A DNA stretch of 64,000 nucleotides. Source: Pelecanus crispus (Eukaryota > Chordata > Aves > Pelecaniformes > Pelecanidae). Location: positions 3,421,501 to 3,485,500 of the forward strand of contig NC_134649.1 in the NCBI RefSeq assembly GCF_030463565.1, in the 5' to 3' direction. Both the position numbers and the translations under genes were made by a program. Position 1 is the stretch's first letter; each line of letters opens with the position of its first letter. The notes under the pieces are model-generated. The model was given only the letters and a program-made list of their open reading frames with translations. It had not been told where the DNA came from and did no database searches. Of this stretch, positions 35,601 through 64,000 are shown piece by piece.

Positions 35601-38600
35601 ACGTTGCGCCAGCACTGCTCTCTCAAGGCTGTCTGGATGCTCCTGGGACATCTGAAGGCTGCAGCTGTAATTTACAGCTACCAACGCCCGGTCCTTGCCT
35701 GCTGGAAGCTCCATCTCTCACTGGTGGCCAGCTTGGCACCAGCAAGAGGCACTCATGGTGCACATCAAAGCTAAAAGAGAAAACCCTGCACTGCACTACT
35801 TCCTAGTCCCAGCCATCTGTAGTTACACAGATTTCACGGAGTCGATTCTCTTCCAGCCCCTCCACAGTGACTCAGAGTGACCAGACTTTTGGAAGGAGGC
35901 TGCTCTGCAGAGGCAAGGGCTTGCCTTCCAGGCCTGGCTCCCAGCACAGCCCGTGTCTGCCAGCGCAGGGGACAAGCGCGGGCGGTGGTGGGCACCTCTC
36001 CCCACGCTGTTGGCCAGGCAGCTGCTGCTTTACAGGACGGACAAACAAACTGGTGACCGGATCCTGGCACCAGGAGATGTTCATCGTCTGCCACTGAGTA
36101 CCTGGTAGGAGCCACACAAGAAACCTGCCTGCTGATAGCAGCGTAGAGCTGGGGATGCCTTTCCCCAAGAAAGTTTTTGGTTCAACATCAATTTGAGGAC
36201 AACCAGACCCTAGAAATTTACCCTCCGGCACCTTGCTGCGTTGCACAGAGGGAACGGTCTCCTCCCTTGCCGAGGCAGCGGAGGTGAACGGTGGCTCCCA
36301 GTCTGACTGCAGCTATCCCCAACAGGCAGCCAGGAATAAACAGCACAAATCCTGCACTGGGAGCAGAGCCCAGAGTTTTCCTGTGCCCCTACCAGCTTTG
36401 AGAGGTAAAGACAGACTTCACAGCCACCTGCGAGTAACACAGAGGGGCTGCTCTTCCAGCCAAGCCCTCTGCTATCAGACTACAACAGCAATTAAGAAAA
36501 GATTTTGCAACAGGAGCCGCAGCATATCTGTACTAGCAACCCAAGAAATCTGCAGAAGCCAGAAGCACCAGTTCTCATGACTTTGTTTTGGCGGGCTGCA
36601 AAAGAAACCAGAAAACATCACGCTGACGCTTCGCAGCACAGTGTTCCCCTGCTCTCCAGTCAAGGCTGCATCAGACAACACGTTGCCAGATTGTCCCACT
36701 ATTTTGCTGCTTTAAATCCTTAAAAAAAATTTACAACTACTGTTTAACAGCCGATACATGTAAGACCCTGTTTCTATTAAAGCTGACCCATGCAAGCGCT
36801 ATCTCCAGCGAGGTGATTCGCATTAAGGCAGGGTGGTGGCTGAGCACCAGGACAGAGGACTGCCACAGGCGGCTTTTAGTTTGCAGCAGTTACAGAGTCA
36901 CCAGGAAAATCTAAACGGCGTATTATGGACTTGAAGCACAGCCATTTTGCTTTCAAGTTTTGCAAAAATTACTTTTTCTTTGCGAGAGTTCGAAAAGTGA
37001 AAATACCTACTTTAGGTTCAACCGGTTCTAGGAACTCGATCTGAAATTCGTAGATGTTGTCCCCTTTGGCACCATGACCCTGAGCTGAAAAACAAGAATT
37101 AACAATCAGAGTGAAGGTCCTAGCCGGTTCCGCACACCCCACCTGCAAAAGATGCTTTATACACAGAAATATTCAGCGGTTGTTTACAGCGCTTCCTCCT
37201 GCCTTGCTGGGAGGCAAGAGAAAACCACACGGTAACAGGGAAGACACAAACAGCCCAAAATGTTGCTCGGAGGCACGGTCGCTGGAGTCGGCAGCTAAAG
37301 CTGCTGCAACTCTGCATGGCGCTGGAAAAGGCTCCTTGCTCGCAGGAAGGCAGCGAGCTTCCCAAAAAGAGGGGCCCAAAAGGCTGCTCACGGCTAACTT
37401 GAATCCGACTGGAAATGCCCTGCGCTGCACAGCCTTTGGGGGATCCAGCCTCCGCACCGAGGAGCGAGCACCCGGGGAGGCCGGTCTCCGGCGGGTCCGT
37501 AGGAAGGTGATGTGGGGAGTCCCCTCCCAACGGTGGGAGGGCGCGTTCGTCCCTCGTCTCCCACATAACGTGGGTCTCGTCCCTGGAAGGGCTCCAAAAA
37601 CCCGCACGCCGAGTTTAATTTCCACTTTTCCGTGCCGTAAACCGATCCTGAAGCGAACACGACGGGCAACAACACCCTATCAAATGGCCCTGGCCGTGGC
37701 TCACCGGGGAGGCCGCGTTTCCTAGACACCGCATCTTAAAGAAAACCACCAAATAAATGAGAAATCCCAAATAAAACCAGCCACAGCTCATCCTCAGCGC
37801 TACCCGGACAAGGCAGCCAGCACAAGCTCCACGGCGCTGCAGCGTGCAGCTGCCCGGCTGAAACAAAACCATCTTTTAGGATGAGATCTGCTTTACCTTT
37901 CAAATGGAGCGCTAGCTGCCGACGCGGAGGTTTGATAAGGGTTGCAAACGAGGTCTTTGTGAAAGGAAAAAGCGGTGCGAGGTATTTCCGGGGTTCGCCT
38001 GCGACAGGACCGCAAAGACGTAGGGAAATTTCACTGGTATTTAAATGTGGGGATGTTGGGGTTTCTCTCGTGAGATAAGAGACCACCTGCTACGCATCCT
38101 AGCGCTGGAACGCAGCGGTTTGGAGGTGGGTGCGTGTCGTGACGTATCCCGACGGAGCCGGTACCCGGCACCCAGCTCGGTCGCTGCCACCGAAGGGAAG
38201 CGATGGGGAGCGGGCGCCCCGTGGCTGCGGGCACCCCGGCTTCCCCTCCCGGGCCGGCGCACACGCGGGTGGGCCAGGCGCAGCGAGCAGGTGGGGTGCT
38301 GCAGGAGGACCCCCCCCCCAAAAGACAAATACCGGAGCGCCTACCTTTGAAGCGCAGCACGTTGTCCGTGATGCTGATGTCCGGGTTCTGCAGACGGAGA
38401 AGCAGCGTCAGGCGGCGGCAGCCCACGCACCCACGCAGCGGGGAACGCGGGGCCTCGCTGACCCCACGCGAGCTCGGCGCTCCCCCGAACCCCGCACCGC
38501 ACCCCCCCCCCCCCCGCCGCTCACCGCCCGCGCTCCCGCACCCCTCCCGCCGCGCCCGAGGCTGCGTGGGCGCCTTTCCCCGGGCCCACGGGGTCCGCGG

Positions 38601-38729
38601 GTGTGTGCCCCCCCCGGGGGGGCCGGGGCTTCCCGCCGGTACCTGCACGTCACTCAGCTCCACGCGCAGGTAGAGCTCGCGGTGCCGCTGCGCCCAGTGC
38701 ACGTGCGGCCGCAGGCTGGGGCCCGCCAT
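28779..38729 (-). CDS. HACD3: HACD3, 3-hydroxyacyl-CoA dehydratase 3 (PTPLAD1), complete
   Basis: Endoplasmic-reticulum membrane enzyme of the very-long-chain fatty acid elongation cycle; it removes water from 3-hydroxyacyl-CoA to give trans-2-enoyl-CoA. Eleven minus-strand exons join in phase into 1,083 bases, 360 residues, against 362 in human. Residues about 5-94 form the p23-like CS domain (HWAQRHRELYLRVELSDVQ). A charged linker carries WWERLTKQEKRPLFLAPDFD and a short coiled coil (about 121-133). The PTPLA/HACD membrane domain follows (about 145-345). The catalytic pair of the family, the Tyr and the Glu seven residues later in LYPxGxxxE, is present as Y284 and E291. The tail ends KKRKMK, which fits a K-x-K-x-x ER-retrieval signal. 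The start ATG at 38729 aligns with the human start; an in-frame ATG 12 codons upstream (38765) is a possible extension. One intron uses a GC donor. Identity is certain. Confidence 0.98.
29622..29677. repeat. 56-base poly(G) tract in HACD3 intron 10
   Basis: An uninterrupted run of 56 G on the plus strand (C on the HACD3 sense strand), flanked by unique sequence. Perfect G homopolymers this long are rare; the length may be polymorphic or a sequencing or assembly estimate. Confidence 0.95.
29864..29995 (-). CDS. HACD3: HACD3 exon 10
   Basis: 132 bases, phase 1-1, acceptor CTTCTGCTTTCAG and donor TTTTAG|GTAAGA. It encodes VIQSMPIFSETGKFS and the last membrane helix (FSFLLQICLIVLFLG). Confidence 0.96.
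31067..31173 (-). CDS. HACD3: HACD3 exon 9, catalytic exon
   Basis: 107 bases, phase 2-1, acceptor ATTGGCTTTAG and donor GAAG|GTATGT. It encodes LTWLRYTAWIPLYPLGALAE with the catalytic Tyr (Y284) and Glu (E291) of the HACD family, both intact. Confidence 0.97.
31747..31859 (-). CDS. HACD3: HACD3 exon 8
   Basis: 113 bases, phase 0-2, acceptor TTTCTTAAACAG and donor TTCAG|GTTTGT. It encodes VLGRNFILFVVLGSLEEMQN and FFVFYFWSIIELF. Confidence 0.96.
32384..32511 (-). CDS. HACD3: HACD3 exon 7
   Basis: 128 bases, phase 1-0, acceptor TGTGTCTTACAG and donor CTGCAG|GTAATA. It encodes SFYDTFHTIADMMYFCQTLA and the following helix up to PTLLQ. Confidence 0.96.
33139..33249 (-). CDS. HACD3: HACD3 exon 6, followed by a GC splice donor
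   Basis: 111 bases, phase 1-1, acceptor TTATTGACTTTAG. It encodes KKGYLIMYNLVQFLGFSWIF and the first membrane helices, ending at LGK. The donor is AAAAG|GCAAGT, a GC-AG intron: using the nearest GT, four bases downstream, would break the reading frame into exon 7. Confidence 0.94.
33641..33692 (-). CDS. HACD3: HACD3 exon 5
   Basis: 52 bases, phase 0-1, acceptor TCCTTCATCTTAAG and donor GACC|GTAAGT. It encodes EEEKINKMKIESRVPKD, the short charged helix that precedes the membrane domain. Confidence 0.9.
33874..37000 (-). other. HACD3 introns around exon 4 (no further features)
   Basis: Apart from exon 4, the 33,874-37,000 stretch has no exon that fits HACD3. The open frames of 60-150 codons seen on both strands reflect moderately GC-rich sequence and show no recognisable protein. 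No clear CR1 copy was seen. Confidence 0.5.
34715..34873 (-). CDS. HACD3: HACD3 exon 4 (residues 69-121)
   Basis: 159 bases, phase 0-0, acceptor TGTCTGCCCTCAG and donor CTGAAG|GTGAAG. It encodes TQRQLNITVQKK, WWERLTKQEKRPLFLAPDFD and the acidic RWLDESDAEMEL segment. Confidence 0.96.
37011..37084 (-). CDS. HACD3: HACD3 exon 3
   Basis: 74 bases, phase 1-0, acceptor TTGTTTTTCAG and donor CCTAAA|GTAGGT. It encodes AQGHGAKGDNIYEFQIEFLE and the end of the CS core. Confidence 0.95.
38345..38387 (-). CDS. HACD3: HACD3 exon 2
   Basis: 43 bases, phase 0-1, acceptor CTCCGTCTGCAG and donor CAAAG|GTAGGC. It encodes NPDISITDNVLRFK, matching the human NPAISITENVLHFK. Confidence 0.95.
38643..38729 (-). CDS. 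HACD3: HACD3 exon 1 (residues 1-29)
   Basis: 87 coding bases from ATG to donor GTGCAG|GTACCG, phase 0. It encodes MAGPSLRPHVHWAQRHRELY and the first CS-domain strand. Confidence 0.96.
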
Positions 38730-38796
38730 GGCGCGCGCCGCCCCGCGCCGCTCCCCGGGCGGCACGCGGGGGGGTGCGTGGGGCGGGCGCGTCCCG

Positions 38797-38808
38797 CGCG
38801 CATGCGCA
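38797..38808. promoter_or_regulatory. NRF1 site 1
   Basis: CGCGCATGCGCA matches the NRF1 consensus YGCGCAYGCGCR and its palindromic core GCGCATGCGC. It lies about 70 bases upstream of the HACD3 start codon. Confidence 0.75.
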
Positions 38809-38850
38809 CAGCGCCCCCTCCCCGCCGCCCCTGGCGGGGCCGGGTCCTAC

Positions 38851-38862
38851 TGCGCATGCGCA
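38851..38862. promoter_or_regulatory. NRF1 site 2
   Basis: TGCGCATGCGCA is a second perfect NRF1 palindrome, 54 bases from the first. A YY1-like AATGGCCGCC lies 11 bases further on. Confidence 0.75.
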
Positions 38863-39139
38863 CAGCGGCGGTAATGGCCGCCGCCGCGGCGGGGCTTGCG
38901 CTGCTCTGCGGCTCCCGCCTCCGGCCCCGCCGCCTCCCGGAGCTCCTCCTGCGGCCCCGGCTGCCCTCCGCCGCACCCCCGCTCTCCCCCCGCGGGGCTC
39001 TTTGTGTGTGTGGGGTGTGTCCCCCGCCCCACTCCGTGTGCGGCCTCCCCCGCGGCCCGCCGCCCCCTCACGTCGCCGCCCCAGGCGGCCGTACGGCCCT
39101 GAGGTGCCGCCTGTGCTGGCCGCGATGGCAGTGACCTCG
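38863..39139 (+). other. Candidate plus-strand first exon (alternative DPP8 5' exon or divergent transcript)
   Basis: A good donor, GACCTCG|GTGAGA, ends a CpG-rich segment directly downstream of the NRF1 sites on the strand opposite HACD3. This is what a divergent transcript from a shared promoter would look like. The start and splice partner are unknown. Confidence 0.3.
38874..39134 (+). CDS. Unidentified 86-codon ORF with presequence-like N-terminus, divergent from HACD3
   Basis: ATG in good context (GGTAATGG) opens 86 codons to TGA at 39132-39134. The start, MAAAAAGLALLCGSRLRPRR followed by LPELLLRPRL, is Arg/Leu/Ala-rich with a single acidic residue, resembling a mitochondrial targeting peptide. 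The remainder is low-complexity Pro/Cys/Arg typical of translated CpG island. No gene is expected between HACD3 and DPP8 in other vertebrates. It may be an untranslated alternative DPP8 exon or chance; I do not recognise a protein. Confidence 0.2.
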   Translation: MAAAAAGLALLCGSRLRPRRLPELLLRPRLPSAAPPLSPRGALCVCGVCPPPHSVCGLPRGPPPPHVAAPGGRTALRCRLCWPRWQ

Positions 39140-39589
39140 GTGAGAGAACACGTCGCGTATTTTAACAGGACTGTGACGCCTTTCGGGCAACGTTGGCTTT
39201 CAGCCCCCCTCCCCTTGGCAGCTTTCTGCGGCGTGGGACGCCCGCTCCCCCGGCGTGCCCGGCCACTCGGACCCGCGGGGAGTTTGCCTTCCTGTTGATC
39301 CCGGCCTCCTCCCTCCGTGCCGCGGGTCTTCCCCGAGAGGCAGCCTGCTGCGAGGGCGCGGAGAGCTTCCCAAGCCATCTTGGCCATAACCGGGGGGGCT
39401 GATAAAAATGTAGAGAATACCGTGCCTTCTGTAGCGTGCCCCAACCTTTTTAAACTCTTACATTGTAATTATGATGTACCCCAAGACCTTGCTGCTAATA
39501 AGGATGAAAAAGGGCAGCACTGATTTGGGTGATAGAAAGGCCATCCCTCGCTCCCTTAGCAGCTCACGCAAGGGCACCTCGCCCGTGGT

Positions 39590-39765
39590 CTTCCACACTG
39601 TTCACCCTCCTCTTCGTCCCAGCTTGGCATGTGGTGGAGTCCCCATCCCTGGAAGTGGTCAAAAAACAGGCAGACGTGGCACTTTGGGCCATGGTTTAGT
39701 GGGCATGGGGGTGTTGGGTTGATGGCTGGACTGATGTCTTAGAGATCCTTTCCAACCTTAATGCT
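39590..39765 (+). repeat. CR1 LINE 3' portion, inner unit of a composite element
   Basis: The plus strand carries GGAGTCCCCATCCCTGGAAG, GGTTTAGTGGGCATGG and TCCTTTCCAACCTTAATG, the end of CR1 ORF2 and its 3' UTR. It runs via the spacer TAGTTTTTACTTTCATTATA into a second CR1 tail. Confidence 0.9.
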
Positions 39766-39829
39766 TCCTAGTTTTTACTTTCATTATAAATAATCCAGCC
39801 ACCAAGCCAGGAAACATGAAATTCCTACT

Positions 39830-39936
39830 CTACCTTTAATTGGTTTAGTGGTGGACTTGGTAGTGTTAGGTTAATGGTTGGACTGGATGATTTTAAAGGT
39901 CTTTTCCAACCTAAATGATTCTATGATTCTATGATC
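39830..39936 (+). repeat. CR1 LINE 3' tail, outer unit of a composite element
   Basis: AATTGGTTTAGTGGTGGACT, GGTTAATGGTTGGACTGG and two ATTCTATG units mark a full CR1 3' terminus. It is joined to the preceding CR1 by the same kind of spacer as at 13,700-13,900. Confidence 0.9.
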
Positions 39937-40540
39937 TCTCCCTCCCAGCTTCGGGGCACTTTCTCGTGCTCCCACAGAGGGTTTTCTGTGCAAATCTGCA
40001 CATCGTGTGGGTAAGAGACGCCAGCTCCGTGCCTCAGCCTGTCTCTGAGCAGAGGATTTCCAACCTCTGCCAACCCCTGGGGCTGCAAAGCCGCTGCGGA
40101 GGGATGGGTGAGCTCTAGCAATAGGTACCAGGCTGCTTTATTTTGGAACGCAAACCCCATGTACCCCTTTTAGCCCCCGAGCAGCTGGTGTGGGAAAACC
40201 AGCCGTCAAGTCCGCGTGTGACCTGGGGCTGCTTCTTGTGCACTCATTTAGGAGGTGGCACCTGCAGCAGATTTTTTTTTTTCTTTCCTGGTTTATAGTG
40301 GATCAAAAAAGAGTTTGCTTTACAAAAAGCAGCTTGGCTTTGTGAAGGGAAATTCAAATGTATAGAAACATTTGGTGGGGAGCGCACGGCACTGGAACCT
40401 GTGGGCGCCCTTGGCTGAACATGTATTATTAGTAGCTGGGATTTTTTTTTTTTTTTTTTTCAGTGGGAAGCACGTCAGCATGGAAATGCTAGCTTTTTTT
40501 GGTGGAAAAGGCCCCGATTTTTGAAACTAAAGGATCCCTG
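39937..40540. other. Gap between composite CR1 and DPP8 promoter
   Basis: No gene is seen. The stretch includes a 20-base T tract at 40442-40461 and otherwise unremarkable sequence. The open frames here have no recognisable product. Confidence 0.5.
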
Positions 40541-40589
40541 TGCATGGGGGGTTGCGTGACTCGACCCCTGTGCGTGGGGTAGTGTGTGT

Positions 40590-40712
40590 GTGTGTCCCGG
40601 GTCCCCGTGCGGGGGGTGAACGTGTCCCGGGTCGCCGTGGTCCCCGTGCGGGGGGTGAATGTGTCCCGGGTCCCGGTGCAGGGGGGTGAATGTGTCCCGG
40701 TGCACCGGGAGT
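40590..40712. repeat. Minisatellite, unit about 30-39 bases, just upstream of DPP8 exon 1
   Basis: Four imperfect copies of a unit starting GTGTCCCGG(G) and containing GTGCGGGGGGTGAA follow a short (GT)n. Copies begin near 40593, 40622, 40661 and 40692. A degenerate CCCCTGTGCGTGGGG upstream may be an older copy. Confidence 0.8.
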
Positions 40713-40719
40713 GTTGCGC

Positions 40720-40871
40720 ACCCCGCCGCCCCGTGGCTCCCCGCAGCCCGGTCCTCCGGGCCGGCAGGCGGCGCCCTCGTTCGGCCCCCGCAGTGCTCGG
40801 CGCGGCCCCTCCTGGCGGAAGCGGAAGCGGCCCGGCGGGGCGGCTTGGCAGCGTCGCCGCCGCGGAGCGCC
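40720..40871 (+). promoter_or_regulatory. DPP8: DPP8 promoter and untranslated exon 1
   Basis: CpG-rich segment with tandem ETS-type sites (GGCGGAAGCGGAAGCGG, 40814-40830) and no TATA box. It ends at donor GAGCGCC|GTGAGT at 40872, which fits an untranslated exon spliced to the acceptor at 43019. The transcription start is not visible and is assumed to be near 40780. Confidence 0.55.
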
Positions 40872-40989
40872 GTGAGTAGCGGGGTGGGTGAGGACCCTCG
40901 TGGGGCCCGGGGTTCCCGGGGGAGGGGTTCTGCCGGGAGCGGAGCCGCCGCCTCCTCCGTCCTGGGGGGAGCTGCTGGCCCCCCGTGGG

Positions 40990-41020
40990 GTGGGAGGAGG
41001 AGGAGGAGGAGGAGGAGGGG
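40990..41020. repeat. (GGA)n microsatellite in DPP8 intron 1
   Basis: GGAGGAGGA repeated about eight times followed by a G run, in the GC-rich start of intron 1. Confidence 0.85.
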
Positions 41021-43030
41021 GCGGCTTGTCCCGGGGCGGCCTGGCTTTCCGCCCCCCGCCAGGCCTCCCGCTGCTCCCGGCGGCGGAGGGCCCCTCCTGG
41101 GCTCTGTCCGCTCCCTCCGACCTCGGCGGCAAGGGCAGGCCCGTGGCCGTTCACCCCGTCAGGCCCCACCTGCCCCTGCGCGTACGAGAGCTCCCATGGT
41201 GTTGCCGTGCTGGAGGGTCCCCTGAGCTGGTGTGAAGGATGCGGCGGTCTCTCTTTGTTGGCTGCAGGAAGGTGGAAATAAAACGCTTCACGTGGCAGAA
41301 AGTGGCTGCAGTAGAGATCCCGCAGTGATCTCCCGGGAGGCAGATCCTCGCCTTACCCCGGGCTAACATCGCCTTGCTGGGCAGCAGCGCTCGCTCTTGT
41401 TTGCCCATTAAAGTCTGCCACTCTTCGTTTCCTCTCTCTTTTCTTGGGAGAGGAGTGTGAGAAGTAGATCGGGTTAGGACATACCAGCATCTGGGTGTAG
41501 GTGGGGAAAGGAGATTTTTCTTGGTTGATATTCTGCAAATTAGATGAGAGTTTTGTGATTCAGGATCGAACTCTTGTCATCAGTTTCTAACGCAGAGCCG
41601 AGCAGTGTTCTGTGTACGTGTTTGGACTCTCCTTCCAGTTTTACAGGGCTGTTTAACTTGCGCCATATTTTTGTGTTGTAAATAGCTCAGACGAAAGAGC
41701 TGTGTTTGTTGTGTTCGTCTTGTCCAAGGTGGGACCAAACTTTTAATCCAGACTTGCCCTGCTTTGCTTTTAGCAGTTTGTGTTAAAATGGCTTTGGTCC
41801 AAGGTGTAGGTTTTCTCTTTTTCGCTCACCTGTGACAGATATCCCAGCTGCTGTGGGGAGCTGCAGGAGAGCCAGCCCATCCAGGAGCTTTGCCTCGGGC
41901 CGCTGTGCTGCCCAAGCCCATGCCTTGAGATTCAGTGGCTCTTTAGTGCCTGTTTGCCTCATGGGAATGCTTTATTTAGTCTGTATTAATGTTTTTTTTA
42001 GGCTCAGGCCACCAAGCTCTGCCCTAGCGGCGTGCAGAACAGTTGTGCAGCCTTTCCATTCTATATATAGAAACAACCTCTCCTTTTGAGCGTTGGCAAT
42101 CCTTACACCTTGGTCTCTCCAGTAATGAACTATGTGGTGGGAGTTTATAGCTTGGATCCTTTTGGAGCTGCCCTCAGATCTGGGATTTACAGTGGAAGGG
42201 CTCGGTTTCCTCTTGCCAGACATCTGGGCTGTTTATTCCAGCTCAGATCTGCTTTGTAAAGCACAGCTGACTGCAGGAAGCGATATCTACTAAATTAACA
42301 ACCTGTTCGGGAGGATAAGACTTATGCTGCAGATAAATCTATTTGGAAACTGCTTTTTTTGCTGTCCCCCCTTTATTCTGATATTACCTCACACTTCTGG
42401 AAGAGTCTTATTCATGCAGTACTTGTAATTATATCCCTGAGATAATACAGTAGTGATGATCGTTGTCAGACCCTTCTGAGCTTTGTTTGAAAGGAGGAGC
42501 AAACCAACCCAAGAAATTATAGGAGAAAAATGGGAATAAGAGCCTGCAGTTGCCTAGGCCCATTGTGTATGGCCTGATGGTTCCAAATCAACTACTAAGG
42601 TTGTTTCTTCTAAGCAGTTGGTTGTCCCAGATCTTGCTGCAGTCCTAATCATCCCCTGTTCTGGTATCAGCGTAGCGAGGTGGTATTTCTGCAGTTCACG
42701 GGGAGGAAGAAGCAGGTAGGAGCTCAACGGGGAAGAATTTATCCACTTTGTGAACTGAAATGAGTAGTTGGCATGTGGTGCGGTGGCAAAGGCAAACAAC
42801 AATAAATCTGTGCTGCTCTATGAAGTTCTTAGTCCCATACTGAAAGGCTGAGCGATGGCAGCCTGTTTTGCAAAGCAGAAATCTCTTTCCTAGTCCTCTC
42901 CACTCTGCTGTGGGTTTTTTCCCCACATGAAATGGTGGTTTTCTTATGGTGCTTTTGTTGTGGTGTGGTTTTGGGCTGCTGGAAGGCAGTGCTGAACCTC
43001 TGCTACTTTGTTCTTCCAGAAACATGCAAC

Positions 43031-64000
<20,970 letters not shown>

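Larger units (their letters stand above)
38130..39200. promoter_or_regulatory. HACD3: CpG island covering HACD3 exons 1-2 and its promoter
   Basis: Very GC- and CpG-dense block with C/G homopolymer runs. It contains the HACD3 start, two NRF1 palindromes and a YY1-like AATGGCCGCC element. It is probably bidirectional, because a plus-strand donor (CTCG|GTGAGA at 39140) lies inside it. Confidence 0.7.

Noticed and set aside
38130-39444. Overlapping ORFs of 230-330 codons on both strands around the HACD3 promoter.
   Set aside because: Products of CpG-island composition (Pro/Arg/Gly/Ala low complexity); the only real coding segments are HACD3 exons 1-2.
39317-39523. Plus-strand 68-codon ORF between HACD3 and DPP8 with ordinary-looking composition.
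   Set aside because: No homology recognised, no splice signals and no promoter link; likely chance.

Overview
This is a vertebrate nuclear window, almost certainly from a bird. Genes are split into short exons by GT-AG introns, CpG-rich promoters stand out from AT-richer introns, and the dispersed repeats are CR1 LINE 3' ends (the signature avian retrotransposon) plus a few old MIR-type SINEs. No bacterial or viral genes are visible. The species cannot be fixed from the sequence alone.

Four protein-coding genes are supported exon by exon, with intron phases that add up. From left to right: SLC24A1 on the minus strand (rod-type Na+/Ca2+,K+ exchanger; the 5' half of the coding sequence, its 3' half lying off the left edge); INTS14 on the plus strand (Integrator subunit 14; all 11 coding exons, 518 residues); HACD3 on the minus strand (3-hydroxyacyl-CoA dehydratase 3; all 11 exons, 360 residues); DPP8 on the plus strand (dipeptidyl peptidase 8; 16 coding exons, 757 residues including the catalytic serine, with the last exons off the right edge). 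The order and relative orientations match human 15q22.31 read in reverse.

Layout: 1-10,966 SLC24A1 exons and introns; 10,967-14,540 SLC24A1 upstream region with CR1 copies and a possible 5' untranslated exon; 14,540-26,640 INTS14 from a CpG promoter to its poly(A) signals; about 180 bases to the convergent HACD3 3' end; 26,810-38,770 HACD3; 38,770-40,780 a GC-rich divergent promoter zone between HACD3 and DPP8 with two perfect NRF1 palindromes, a composite CR1 insertion and a minisatellite; 40,780-64,000 DPP8.

The neighbours do not form a pathway: photoreceptor Ca2+ extrusion, snRNA/mRNA 3'-end processing, very-long-chain fatty acid elongation and cytosolic N-terminal dipeptide cleavage. Points worth a second look are a CR1 lineage with a doubled 3' tail found at two loci, a GC-AG intron in HACD3, a 56-base G homopolymer, an 86-codon ORF with a mitochondrial-presequence-like start at the NRF1 promoter, and unusually legible MIR copies in DPP8 introns. 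I found no convincing new biological system; most of the window is well-conserved ordinary genes.
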